DNA of 64,000 nt, taken from NCBI RefSeq assembly GCF_023078455.1, contig NZ_CP095740.1, positions 2,158,001-2,222,000 of the forward strand, written 5' to 3'. Shown here one piece after another: positions 19,089 through 28,504 of this stretch. The stretch's first letter is position 1, and each line of letters begins with the position of its first letter. Both the position numbers and the translations under genes were made by a program. The notes under the pieces were generated by a model, which did no database searches, was not told the origin of the DNA, and worked only from the letters and a program-made list of their open reading frames with translations. The stretch comes from Luteibacter aegosomatis (GTDB taxonomy: Bacteria > Pseudomonadota > Gammaproteobacteria > Xanthomonadales > Rhodanobacteraceae).

Positions 19089-22000
19089 ATGCTTTCTACC
19101 TTGAAGTCCCGCCGATCGGCGGCCCGTTCCGGCCGCGACTCCCGCACCCTCGTCGCGCTGGCGGTGGTCGTCGTCTTTTTCGTATGCAGCGGCATGGTGG
19201 CCTGGTTCAACGTGCACACCATCCGCAACGACAACGGCATGGTCATCCGCTCGCAGGAGACGGTCGGGGCGCTCGGTGACGTCTTCTCCAGCATCCAGGA
19301 TGCCGAAACCGGCCAGCGTGGCTTCCTGCTGACGGGGAACGAGCGATACCTCGAGCCGTACCAGAACGCCGTCGGTGTCATCCCCGCGCGCATGGACGCC
19401 ATTCGTGCGGCGATGTCGGACGATGCCGCCCAGCAAAAACGCCTCAACGAGTTCGCCGCGCGGGTGCAGAGCAAGCTCGATGAATTGCGGACCACGATCG
19501 AAGCCCGGCGGAGCAACGGAGCGGATGCGGCCCTGGCGATCGTCGCCTCGGATCGCGGCAAGGCCGCGATGGACGACATTCGCGCGCGCCTGGCCATCAT
19601 GCGCAGCTCGGAATACGACCAGCGCGCCAAGCGCCTGGCCGAAATGGAAACGGCATACAGCACGGCGCTGACTTCCGGGGCCGCCAGCGCGTTCCTCGGC
19701 ATCGCGCTGACCGTGTTCGTCGCCGTGCTCGTCCGCCGCAATGCCGCGGTCCGCGAGCGCGAGGCCTGGTTGCAGGCCGGGCGGCTCGAACTGGCCGTGG
19801 CCATGGCCGGCGACAAGGACGTCGAAGCGCTCGCCGGCGTCATCCTCACGTTCCTCACCCGGTTCCTCGGTGCCGAGGCAGGCCTCCTGTTCACGCCGGA
19901 GGGAAGGGGGTTTCGTCGCGTAGGCGCCGTGGGTGTCGTCGCGGACGGCGACACGACATCCGCGCCGGGGAGCTTGCTCGACCGCGCGGTAGGCGAGCAG
20001 CGGGTGGTGGTGGTCTCCGACGTGCCGGACGGTTATTTCAGGATCGGCTCGGGCATGGGGCAGGCGATGCCCCGCCATCTGGTGATCGCGCCGGGTACGC
20101 ACGACGGTGCGGTGCACGGCGTGATCGAACTGGGTTTCTTCCATCCGGTCGACGACGACGTGGTCGCCCTGCTCGAGCAGGCCGCGCCGGCCATCGGCGT
20201 CGCACTGCGTTCGGCCGCGTATCGCGCCGAGCTGGGCCGGCTCCTGGAAGAGACGTTGCGCCAGTCCGAGGCCCTCCAGGCGCAGGGCGAGGAATTGCGC
20301 GTATCCAACGAGGAACTCGAAGAGCAGAGCCGTGCCCTGCGCGAATCCCAGCACGAACTCGAGTCGCAACAGGCGGAACTGGAGCAGACCAACGCGGACC
20401 TGGCCGGGCAATCGCAGCAGCTGGAAGCGCAGCGCGACGAACTGGCCCTCGCCAACGAGGCCATCGAAGCCAAGGCGCGGGAGGTGCTCCGGGCGAGCCA
20501 GTACAAGTCCGAATTCCTGGCCAACATGAGCCATGAACTTCGCACGCCGCTGAATTCCGCGCTGATCCTCTCCAAGCTCCTTGCCGATAACCCCGGCGGC
20601 AACCTGACCGAGGAGCAGGTCAAGTTCGCCCGGACGATCCACGCCTCGGGCACGGATCTGCTCACCCTCATCAACGACATCCTGGACCTGTCCAAGATCG
20701 AGGCCGGCCACGTCGACGTGCGCGGCGAAGCGTTCCCCGTGCAGGGGTTGCTCGACGACCTTTCCGCGTTGTTCTCGCCGGTGGCGACGGAAAAGGGCCT
20801 GACCTTCACCGTCAAGGCCGCGGCCGGCGCGCCCGCCGTGATCGAGAGCGACCGCCAGCGGTTGGAGCAGGTGCTGAAGAACCTGTTGTCCAACGCACTG
20901 AAGTTCACCGAGACCGGTGGCGTGACGCTCGACATCCGTCCGGCGGGCCAAGGCACCGTGGTCTTCTCGGTAACCGACTCGGGCATCGGCATCGCGCCGG
21001 ATCAGCAGGCGCGGATTTTCGAGGCGTTCCAGCAGGCGGACGGGTCCATCAGCCGGCGTTATGGCGGCACGGGACTGGGGCTGTCGATTTCCGTGGAACT
21101 GGCGCGCCTGCTCGGCGGAAGCATCGCCGTGACGAGCCGTCCCGGTGAGGGCAGCACGTTCACGCTCACCATGCCGGTCAAGCTCGTGGAAAGTGCGGTT
21201 CGCGTAGCATCCGAGGCACCGCCGATGCCGGTGCCGGTGCCGGTGCAGACGCCGCGGAGCGTGCCCGAGCCGGCGCCGTTGCGTTTCGATCAGCCCGCAG
21301 CCGCCGAATCGCTGGATCCCCGTCGCCTCATCCTCATCATCGAGGACGACCGCGCGTTCGCCGATATCCTCGCCGGTCTCGCCAGTGAAATGGGTTTCCG
21401 CGCGTGGGTCGCGCCTACCGCGGCCGAGGCGCTGGCCGCCGCCCGCGAGCAGATGCCGCACGCCATCGTGCTCGACATCGGGCTGCCGGACCAGTCGGGG
21501 CTCTCGGTGCTCGACATCCTCAAGCACGATATCCGCACGCGTCATATCCCGATCCACGTGATCTCGGCGGAAGACCATTCGCGCACCGCGCTCGCCCTCG
21601 GTGCCGTCGGCTACCTGGTCAAGCCCACGACCCGCGAAGAACTGGTGCAGGTGCTCGATTCGCTGGAAGCCCGCCTCTCCCAGCGGCCCCGTCGCGTGCT
21701 GGTGGTCGAGGACGATGCCGTGCAGCTCGATGCCATTCGTCGGTTGCTGGCGTCGGCGGACGTCCTCACCGTGGGCGCCGCCACGGCGGCGGACTGCCTG
21801 TCGTTGCTTCGCCACGAAACCTTCGATTGCATGGTGCTCGACCTGTCGCTGCCGGACACCTCGGGCTTCGCGTTGCTGGAAACCCTGAGCAGCCAGGAGG
21901 CCTACGGTTTCCCGCCGGTCATCGTCTACACGGGGCGGGTGTTGTCGTCGGCGGAGGAAGAGCGCCTGAGGCGCTATTCCAGCTCCATCATCATCAAGGG

Positions 22001-22508
22001 CGCGCGCTCGCCCGAACGCCTGCTGGACGAAGTGTCGCTGTTCCTGCATCGCGTCATCGCCGAGTTGCCCGAAGCGCAGCAGGGCATGATCCGCAAGGCG
22101 CTGCACCGTGACGCGACGCTCGAGGGTCGGCGGATCCTCCTGGTCGAGGACGACGTGCGCAACGTGTATGCGCTGATGAGCGTGCTCGAACCCCACGGCT
22201 GCGTGGTGACCATCGCGCGCAACGGACAGGAAGCCATCGACGCGCTCGATGCGTCGGCCAGGGATGGCGCCGACGGGATCGACCTCGTGCTCATGGACGT
22301 CATGATGCCCGTGAAGGATGGCCTGACGGCCACGCGCGAGATTCGCCAGGATCCGCGCTTCGCCCGTTTGCCCATCATCGCGCTCACCGCCAAGGCCATG
22401 CCGGACGACCAGCAACAGTGCCTGCAGGCGGGAGCCAACGATTACGTGGCCAAGCCGCTGGACATCGACAAGCTGCTGTCGCTGGTGCGCGTGTGGCTTA
22501 CCGCGTGA
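19089..22508 (+). CDS. CHASE3-GAF hybrid histidine kinase with three C-terminal receivers
   Basis: 1139 residues. Two transmembrane helices (about 22-42 and 200-220) flank a CHASE3 sensor with the signature DAETGQRGFLLTG. A GAF-like domain (about 240-375) and a long coiled coil (about 385-470) follow, then HisKA with His482 in NMSHELRTPLN and an ATPase domain (NLLSNALKF, DSGIGI, GGTGLGL). Three receivers come next, with phospho-acceptors Asp796, Asp918 and Asp1070. No HPt domain is present. The start could instead be the GTG at 19077; neither site has a good ribosome binding sequence. It is co-directional with the cheR-cheB cassette, 66 nt downstream. Confidence 0.92.
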   Translation: MLSTLKSRRSAARSGRDSRTLVALAVVVVFFVCSGMVAWFNVHTIRNDNGMVIRSQETVGALGDVFSSIQDAETGQRGFLLTGNERYLEPYQNAVGVIPARMDAIRAAMSDDAAQQKRLNEFAARVQSKLDELRTTIEARRSNGADAALAIVASDRGKAAMDDIRARLAIMRSSEYDQRAKRLAEMETAYSTALTSGAASAFLGIALTVFVAVLVRRNAAVREREAWLQAGRLELAVAMAGDKDVEALAGVILTFLTRFLGAEAGLLFTPEGRGFRRVGAVGVVADGDTTSAPGSLLDRAVGEQRVVVVSDVPDGYFRIGSGMGQAMPRHLVIAPGTHDGAVHGVIELGFFHPVDDDVVALLEQAAPAIGVALRSAAYRAELGRLLEETLRQSEALQAQGEELRVSNEELEEQSRALRESQHELESQQAELEQTNADLAGQSQQLEAQRDELALANEAIEAKAREVLRASQYKSEFLANMSHELRTPLNSALILSKLLADNPGGNLTEEQVKFARTIHASGTDLLTLINDILDLSKIEAGHVDVRGEAFPVQGLLDDLSALFSPVATEKGLTFTVKAAAGAPAVIESDRQRLEQVLKNLLSNALKFTETGGVTLDIRPAGQGTVVFSVTDSGIGIAPDQQARIFEAFQQADGSISRRYGGTGLGLSISVELARLLGGSIAVTSRPGEGSTFTLTMPVKLVESAVRVASEAPPMPVPVPVQTPRSVPEPAPLRFDQPAAAESLDPRRLILIIEDDRAFADILAGLASEMGFRAWVAPTAAEALAAAREQMPHAIVLDIGLPDQSGLSVLDILKHDIRTRHIPIHVISAEDHSRTALALGAVGYLVKPTTREELVQVLDSLEARLSQRPRRVLVVEDDAVQLDAIRRLLASADVLTVGAATAADCLSLLRHETFDCMVLDLSLPDTSGFALLETLSSQEAYGFPPVIVYTGRVLSSAEEERLRRYSSSIIIKGARSPERLLDEVSLFLHRVIAELPEAQQGMIRKALHRDATLEGRRILLVEDDVRNVYALMSVLEPHGCVVTIARNGQEAIDALDASARDGADGIDLVLMDVMMPVKDGLTATREIRQDPRFARLPIIALTAKAMPDDQQQCLQAGANDYVAKPLDIDKLLSLVRVWLTA

Positions 22509-22736
22509 CGGAGTGAGCGGGATCGGCCCGCCGGGAGGCGCGGCGGACCGTACCGGTTTTACGGTAGGGACGTATCGCGGGATGCACGGGCCTACACGCC
22601 CGCTTCATCCTGCTCCGGTATCGTTATTGCCCGGCCCGTTGACTATCGTGACGAACGGCTGTTTCCGACGCGAGTGAACGTGACCCGACCAGCGCCCCTT
22701 GGGCAGCCATCTCCATCCGTCGCGGAGAACCCGTTG

Positions 22737-24236
22737 ATGACGTCACTCCCCCGCTGCAGTACCGGCATCGCCGGTCTCGACGTGGTCCTCGGCGGCGGCT
22801 TGCCCACCAATCGGCTCTATCTGCTCGAAGGGCAGCCCGGTTCCGGCAAGACCACGCTCGCGCTGCAATACCTGCGCGAAGGCGTGCGGATGGGCGAACG
22901 ATGCCTGTACGTCACCCTGTCGGAAACCGCCGATGAACTGGCCGAAGTGGCGGGCTCGCATGGCTGGACGCTCGACGGCATCGACCTGTTCGAGCTCGCC
23001 GCCGCCGAATCGGTGCTGGGCGACGGCCGCCAGCAGTCGGTACTGCATCCGTGGGAAATGGAGCTGGGCGGCACCATCCGCCTCATCCAGGCCGAGGTCG
23101 AGCGCTGCAAGCCGTCGCGCGTGGTATTCGATTCGCTCTCCGAGCTCCGCCTGCTCGCCCAGGACCCGCTTCGCTATCGTCGGCAGGTACTCGCCCTCAA
23201 GCAGTTCTTCGCGCCACGCCACGTCACGGTGATCCTGGTCGACGACCTGACCGGCGAGGGCGGCGAGCGCGACGCCCACCTGCACAGCCTTTGCCACGGC
23301 GTGATGTCGCTGGAACGCGTCACCCTCGAATTCGGCGCGGCCCGCCGGCGCATGCAGGTGCAGAAGCTCCGTGGCGTCGATTTCGTGGCCGGCTATCACG
23401 ACATCGCCCTGCTCACCGGTGGCCTCGAAGTCTATCCGCGCCTCATCGCCGCGGATCATCACGCCCCGTTCGCCGGCGAACCGGTGCCCAGCGGCGTGGA
23501 AGAACTCGACCGGCTGCTCTATGGCGGCCCGCTCCGAGGCACCAGCACCTTGCTGACGGGCCCCGCCGGCGCGGGCAAGACCAACGTCACGATCCAGTAC
23601 GTGGTCGCCGCGCTGAAGCGTGGCGAGCGGTGCTGTTTCTTCGAGTTCGACGAGCGGATCGGCACGCTGCTGACACGCGCGAAGGCCCTGGGCAACGACC
23701 TGCAACCGTACATCGACGCCGGCCTGCTCGAGCTGACCCAGGTGGACCCCGCCGACATCTCCCCCGGGGAGTTCGCGTGGACCGTCCGGCGCGCGGTGGA
23801 AGAGCGGGACTGCCGGATCATCGTCATCGACAGCCTCAACGGCTACATCGCGTCGATGCCGCAGGAGACGCAGCTCTTCCTGCAACTGCACGAGCTGCTG
23901 TCCTATCTCAACCAGAAGGGCGTGACCACCTTCCTGGTCAATCCGCAGCATGGCCTGGTGGGCAGCATGTCCACCGGCGCGCTGGATGTCTCCTATATCG
24001 CCGATACCATCGTGCTGTTCCGCTTTTTCGAGGCACGCGGGCGCATCAGGAAGGCCATCAGCATCCTGAAGAACCGCGGCGGCGGCCACGAAGACACCAT
24101 TCGCGAGCTTCGCATCGATGCGAAGGGCTTGCGCGTGGGTGAACCCCTGGAACGGTTCCATGGCGTGCTGACGGGAATTCCGCGATTCGACGGAGAAGGA
24201 GAGCACCTGCTGGAAGAGCGCAGTGCCGACGCGTAG
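22737..24236 (+). CDS. KaiC-like double-domain RecA-fold ATPase
   Basis: 499 residues with two KaiC/RadA-type domains in tandem. Domain 1 has GQPGSGKTT (Walker A) and VVFDSLSEL (Walker B); domain 2 has GPAGAGKTN and IIVIDSLNGY, each with nearby acidic residues (SETADE, FEFDERIG) where KaiC has its catalytic glutamates. Proteobacterial KaiC-like proteins without KaiA or KaiB are usually linked to stress or signalling, not to a clock. The start at 22737 has GGAGA upstream. The next kinase gene overlaps its 3' end by 14 nt, so the two are translationally linked. Confidence 0.9.
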   Translation: MTSLPRCSTGIAGLDVVLGGGLPTNRLYLLEGQPGSGKTTLALQYLREGVRMGERCLYVTLSETADELAEVAGSHGWTLDGIDLFELAAAESVLGDGRQQSVLHPWEMELGGTIRLIQAEVERCKPSRVVFDSLSELRLLAQDPLRYRRQVLALKQFFAPRHVTVILVDDLTGEGGERDAHLHSLCHGVMSLERVTLEFGAARRRMQVQKLRGVDFVAGYHDIALLTGGLEVYPRLIAADHHAPFAGEPVPSGVEELDRLLYGGPLRGTSTLLTGPAGAGKTNVTIQYVVAALKRGERCCFFEFDERIGTLLTRAKALGNDLQPYIDAGLLELTQVDPADISPGEFAWTVRRAVEERDCRIIVIDSLNGYIASMPQETQLFLQLHELLSYLNQKGVTTFLVNPQHGLVGSMSTGALDVSYIADTIVLFRFFEARGRIRKAISILKNRGGGHEDTIRELRIDAKGLRVGEPLERFHGVLTGIPRFDGEGEHLLEERSADA

Positions 24237-26250
24237 GTCCGTCTGCATCGTCGCTCCTTTCGGGCAGGATGCTCAAAGCATCGCTTCGGTACTCTCGTCC
24301 AGCGGTATGCGTCCGGCCATCTACGACGATCTCGATCGTCTGGCGCGGGCCATCGGCGACGAGGTCGGCACGGTGGTGATTACCGACGAGGCCCTGGCGT
24401 TCGACGTGTCCGCACTCCGGAAAGCACTCGCCGCGCAACCTTCCTGGTCGGATATTCCTTTCGTGCTGTTGCGCGCCCCGCGCTCGCGCAGCGGTGGGCG
24501 CGCGTCGGCACTGCCCGCCGAGGTCATCAACGTCGTGGAGATCGAGCGGCCGCTGGGCTCGGCGTCGCTGATCAGTGCGGTGGAAAGCGCCCTGCGCGCG
24601 CGCTTCAAGCAGTTCGTCATCCGCGACCAGATGATCAGCCTGGAGCGTAGCCAGGCAGCGCTCGCCGCGAGCGAGGCGGAACTGCGGCTCGTTGCCGACG
24701 CGCTACCGGTGCTGATCGCCTTCATCGACACGGGCCTCGTCTACCGGTTCGCCAACCTCGCCTACGAGGAATGGTTGGGCATGCCGATCGCCGACATCAT
24801 CGGCCGACGGGTCGAGGACGTGGTGGGCCCCCGGCTGTGGAACCAGCGCAAGGGCGACATCGAGCGGGTGTTGCGCGGCGAAGGTATCCTCGCGGAGATC
24901 GGCTGGCCCATGCCGGACGGGCGCCGGCGGGATGCCGAAGTCCGTTACATCCCGCGATTCGATGCGCTCGGCAACGTCGACGGATTCCACGTCTTCGCGG
25001 CCGACATCACCGATCGGAAGATGGCGCTGGAAACGACGCAGCAACAGGCCGCGCTGCTCGAACGGCGGGTGGCCGAACGCACGGCGGAACTGGAGGCCGA
25101 GATGGTCGCGCGCCAGGCGAGCGACGAGGCGCTTCGCCAGGCGCAGAAGATGGAGGCCGTGGGGCAGTTGACGGGTGGCATCGCGCACGACTTCAACAAC
25201 ATGCTCACGGGCATCCTGGCCTCCCTGGAATTGATGCGGACCCGCGCGGACGAAGGGCGGGTCGATGGCATGCATCGTCTCATCGACATCGCGACGACCG
25301 CGGCGCAGCGAGCGGCCGGACTGACCCAACGCCTGCTGGCGTTTTCACGGCGGCAGTCGCTCGATCCGAAACCGGTCGACGTCGGCGCGCTGGTCCACTC
25401 GATGGATGACCTGCTCACCCGGACCCTCGGCGAGCGGGTGCGCCTGAGCCTCTCCGTGGCGCCGGGCCTGCCGCCGGCGATGGTCGACGCCAACCAACTC
25501 GAAAGCGCGCTGCTCAATCTCGCCATCAATGCGCGCGATGCCATGCCAGATGGTGGAAAGCTCGACGTGGGCATCACGTTGGAGCGGTACGCGGACGACG
25601 ATACGGACCGGTACATCGTGATGACCGTGGCCGATACCGGCGTCGGGATGGACGACGCCACGCTCGCCAAGGTGTTCGAGCCGTTCTTCACCACCAAGCC
25701 GATCGGCCAGGGAACGGGCCTGGGCATGTCGATGATCTATGGTTTCATCAACCAGTCGCGAGGACATGTCCGTATCCGTTCGGCGGTGGGGAAGGGGACG
25801 ACGGTATGCCTTTACCTTCCGCTCGCGGGCGAAACGGGTAACACCGAAGACGGGGTACGCATCGCCAGGGTGACCGGCGGCCAGGGCCAGCAGATCGTGG
25901 TCGTCGACGACGATCCGCAGGTGCGCGTCCTGGTGACCGAACTCCTGAAAGAGCTCGGCTACGATGTCCTCGCGGCCGATTCCGCCGAAGCCGCGTTGCC
26001 GATGCTCGCCACCGGGGCCACGCCCGATCTCCTCGTCACGGACGTGGGCCTGCCCGGTCTCAACGGTCGGCAACTGGCCGACATCGTGCGCCGGGACCGT
26101 CCGGAGTTGCCCGTGCTGTTCATCACCGGCTACGCGCACAACGCGACCAACCAGGCGGCGTTTCTTGATCGCGGCATGAAGATGATCTCCAAGCCCTTCA
26201 GCCTGGCGACCTTGAGCGAGGCCGTCGGAACCATGCTGCATAGGCCGTGA
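24223..26250 (+). CDS. PAS-domain hybrid histidine kinase with degenerate N-terminal receiver
   Basis: 675 residues. The first about 130 residues (SVCIVAPFGQD...VVITDEALA...IERPLGS) have a receiver-like fold pattern without the full acidic pocket. A PAS domain follows (about 155-270; IGRRVEDVVG), then a coiled coil, HisKA with His322 in GIAHDFNN, an ATPase domain (NARDAMP, DTGVGM, FEPFFTTK, GTGLGMSM) and a C-terminal receiver with Asp607 in LLVTDVGLPG. No membrane segment. GTG start overlapping the KaiC-like gene by 14 nt, so the ATPase and kinase probably work together. Confidence 0.9.
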   Translation: MPTRRSVCIVAPFGQDAQSIASVLSSSGMRPAIYDDLDRLARAIGDEVGTVVITDEALAFDVSALRKALAAQPSWSDIPFVLLRAPRSRSGGRASALPAEVINVVEIERPLGSASLISAVESALRARFKQFVIRDQMISLERSQAALAASEAELRLVADALPVLIAFIDTGLVYRFANLAYEEWLGMPIADIIGRRVEDVVGPRLWNQRKGDIERVLRGEGILAEIGWPMPDGRRRDAEVRYIPRFDALGNVDGFHVFAADITDRKMALETTQQQAALLERRVAERTAELEAEMVARQASDEALRQAQKMEAVGQLTGGIAHDFNNMLTGILASLELMRTRADEGRVDGMHRLIDIATTAAQRAAGLTQRLLAFSRRQSLDPKPVDVGALVHSMDDLLTRTLGERVRLSLSVAPGLPPAMVDANQLESALLNLAINARDAMPDGGKLDVGITLERYADDDTDRYIVMTVADTGVGMDDATLAKVFEPFFTTKPIGQGTGLGMSMIYGFINQSRGHVRIRSAVGKGTTVCLYLPLAGETGNTEDGVRIARVTGGQGQQIVVVDDDPQVRVLVTELLKELGYDVLAADSAEAALPMLATGATPDLLVTDVGLPGLNGRQLADIVRRDRPELPVLFITGYAHNATNQAAFLDRGMKMISKPFSLATLSEAVGTMLHRP

Positions 26251-26307
26251 GCGTCCCGCGGCGGCCTTGGGTTAGCATGGGCGCCTGCAAACCGTGAGGG
26301 GACAGCC

Positions 26308-26661
26308 ATGGCGGTGACGGGAATCGGAGGGTTCTTCTTCCGTGCGAAGGATCCGGCGGCACTGAGCGCCTGGTACGCCGACCACCTGGGCGTGGGGGCG
26401 GGCGAATACGGCGCGTGGGATACGCAGGCCGGTACCAGCGTTTTTTCGCCGTTCCCGGCGAATACCGACTATTTCGCCGCCGACCGCCAGTGGATGCTCA
26501 ATCTGCGCGTGACGGGGCTCGACGAACTGTGCGCCGCGCTTACGGATGCCGGTATCGACGTGACCCATCGGTCGGACATGGACGGGGTCGGACGCTTCGC
26601 CCGCATTCACGATCCCGAGGGCAATCCGATCGAGCTATGGGAACCTGTCGATCAGGGCTGA
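26308..26661 (+). CDS. VOC (glyoxalase/bleomycin-resistance) superfamily protein
   Basis: 117 residues with the paired beta-alpha-beta-beta-beta pattern of the VOC fold: FFFRAKDPAALSAWYADHLG at the start and DPEGNPIELWEP at the end, the latter holding the usual metal-ligand Glu. Members include glyoxalases, dioxygenases and antibiotic-binding proteins; nothing here separates them. It begins 57 nt after the PAS kinase in the same direction but is probably a separate unit. Confidence 0.85.
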   Translation: MAVTGIGGFFFRAKDPAALSAWYADHLGVGAGEYGAWDTQAGTSVFSPFPANTDYFAADRQWMLNLRVTGLDELCAALTDAGIDVTHRSDMDGVGRFARIHDPEGNPIELWEPVDQG

Positions 26662-26712
26662 CCGATCCGACGGAGCCCGCGTGTGACGCCTTGCCTGCCA
26701 TCGCGCGGACGC

Positions 26713-27129
26713 TCAGGAACCCGAATGATCCTCGATGGCTGCGAGTGCCTCGTCCACCGCCAGGAGCAGCTCCGCGCGGGTGAAGGGCTTCATGATGCAG
26801 ACGGCTCCCTCCGGAGCGTTGCGCATGTCCGGTTGCAGGTCGGACAACATGAGCACCGTGGGTATCGGTCCGATCATGTCCCGGCAGTCTCGCAGGTACG
26901 CGCCTCGCGTATCCTGTTGATAAGCCGGAAGGCAAGCGACCAGTAACTGCGGACAACGGCTTTCCGCGAGCCGCGCGGCGGCGACGTGGGACCTGCATAG
27001 CATCGACTCGAAACCGAGCAACCGTAGCGTGTCGCCCACGAGGGAGGCAAGATCCTCTCGCGCTTCGATGACGACGGCAAGCGGTTGCGTCCGCCCCTGT
27101 GGGCCGGTGGGTGAAATGCTTGGGCACAT
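26713..27129 (-). CDS. Pseudo-receiver domain protein lacking the phospho-acceptor Asp
   Basis: 138 residues from the ATG at 27129. The layout is that of a response-regulator receiver (hydrophobic strand PLAVVIEARED, amphipathic helices, IMKPFTRAELL with the conserved Lys-Pro). The strand that should end in Asp reads LLVACLPA, so no phosphorylatable Asp is present, and the acidic pair is weak. It is convergent with the VOC gene and close to a large signalling island, so it may act as a phosphorylation-independent partner. The start is uncertain because in-frame sequence continues upstream. Confidence 0.65.
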   Translation of the reverse strand: MCPSISPTGPQGRTQPLAVVIEAREDLASLVGDTLRLLGFESMLCRSHVAAARLAESRCPQLLVACLPAYQQDTRGAYLRDCRDMIGPIPTVLMLSDLQPDMRNAPEGAVCIMKPFTRAELLLAVDEALAAIEDHSGS

Positions 27130-27396
27130 ACGTGCGCTGTCCCCTGGCCGGTATCCCTGAACCACGAAGACCGTCCCGGCCGGAAGGGGGCGACGCGGGC
27201 GGCGCCACTGGCCGCGGTGGGACGATGCATGAGCGTGCGTGCGGAGAACGGATAGAGACGCCCGTGACGCCATCATCTCGCTGAACGCGTTTGATCGAGT
27301 CGGTGCACGACGGGACGGCTGGCTCCTCGTCCCGCGCGACCGACCGCGGGAGGCGAGCAGACACGTTGCCGCCGCCTCGGGCAGCGGTCGCTGAGG

Positions 27397-27570
27397 TCAG
27401 CGGCTATGGCCTGCCGTGCCGCTGGACGCGGGTGCGGCCGAACTGGCCGTGCCTGCCGCGTTTCCGCCGGGCACGGCCTTGTCGGCGTCATTGTGGCGCG
27501 TACAGGCCGTCGTGGCGGCCAGAGCGATAAGGGCGGTCAACGCCAGCGTTTTCAAGATGAGATGTTTCAT
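27397..27570 (-). CDS. Small putative lipoprotein
   Basis: 57 residues. MKHLILKTLALTALIALAATTAC resembles a lipoprotein signal peptide with Cys23 as the lipid site, although the residues before Cys (TTA) are not an ideal lipobox. The short mature part is Ala/Ser/Gly-rich and disordered. It resembles small entericidin-like or hypothetical envelope proteins, but no family can be assigned. Coding status rests on the signal peptide and ATG only. Confidence 0.5.
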   Translation of the reverse strand: MKHLILKTLALTALIALAATTACTRHNDADKAVPGGNAAGTASSAAPASSGTAGHSR

Positions 27571-27685
27571 GGTGGCCCCGCACAAGCACCGCGGGAGGGC
27601 GGCCGTTTCACCGTGCTCCGGGTCGTGTAACGCCCGCGTGTCGATCCGCGCATCGTGCCGATACGTTCCTGACTATCGCTCCGGT

Positions 27686-28342
27686 TCAGTGCGACGGTGC
27701 GGCCTGGCTCGGCACCAGCCTGGCGTTCACCCGTGCGTGGGAATGCACGAAAAGCAATGCCCGCACGTCCACTTCGACGTCCATGCCGGTGGCCAGCATG
27801 GCATCCGGACGCATCATGTCCGGCCCGAACGCATAGGACAGGTCGAGCTTCTTCACCTTGGCGAGCCAGTTGCCGGCCGGCGCCTGAAGCCGTAGGTCGA
27901 CGTGGCTGACATAGGGCTTTCCACCGGCGTCGTTGCTGACTTCCGCCGTGCCGTCGAAGGTGTCGTCGTCGTCCTTCCCGTCCATGCTGACGCTGACGTT
28001 CCCGGCCTGGGAGAAACCGCGCGGAACGTGCCGGGTGGTGAATGCATACGTGGTGCGGCCGGCCGATTGCCCGACGACATGGGCATCCGCGCCGATCACG
28101 TCCTTGAGTTCCGCATAGGAGGGCAAAGCCTTCTTGGGTTCTTTTTTCGGGTCGATCGACTCGCTCGTGGTCTCCGGCGTGTCGCCTCCGAGCACCGTCG
28201 AGTTGACGCGAATCCTGCCCTGGACATCGGCCGGTGCGACGGCGGCCCGCGCCAGGGCGGCGTCGAGCAGCGCGTCATGGGCATGGACGGCGCCCGCGCC
28301 CCAAAGGCACGCCAGGGCGACGCAGGCATTGCGCACGATCAT
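27686..28342 (-). CDS. Hypothetical exported protein
   Basis: 218 residues. Signal peptide MIVRNACVALACLWGAGAVHA, then a soluble mature part with a Lys/Glu-rich segment (SIDPKKEPKK) and an Asp-rich loop (DGKDDDDTF), probably beta-rich. GGGAGAG lies upstream of the ATG at 28342, which decides this start. No family was recognised. It is divergent from the YihY-type gene downstream, with about 160 bp between them for promoters. Confidence 0.7.
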   Translation of the reverse strand: MIVRNACVALACLWGAGAVHAHDALLDAALARAAVAPADVQGRIRVNSTVLGGDTPETTSESIDPKKEPKKALPSYAELKDVIGADAHVVGQSAGRTTYAFTTRHVPRGFSQAGNVSVSMDGKDDDDTFDGTAEVSNDAGGKPYVSHVDLRLQAPAGNWLAKVKKLDLSYAFGPDMMRPDAMLATGMDVEVDVRALLFVHSHARVNARLVPSQAAPSH

Positions 28343-28504
28343 GGCCTTCTCTCCCTTCTCGGAAAACATCATTACGGTACCGACGCAAATACGGCCCTCC
28401 ATGAGCCATTGGTCACGCGCCTCCCCGAACCACGTCGCCCTCACGTCGCTTGCGCCTAGGATTGATGCGTGCGACGTCAAAGTGGGCGCGGAGGAGGAAC
28501 CGCC

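Noticed and set aside
18525..22415. Open frame of 1296 codons on the minus strand opposite the hybrid kinases
   Set aside because: Composition is that of a shadow frame (runs of Arg, His, Gln, Gly) and both genes on the other strand have complete domain sets and proper starts.
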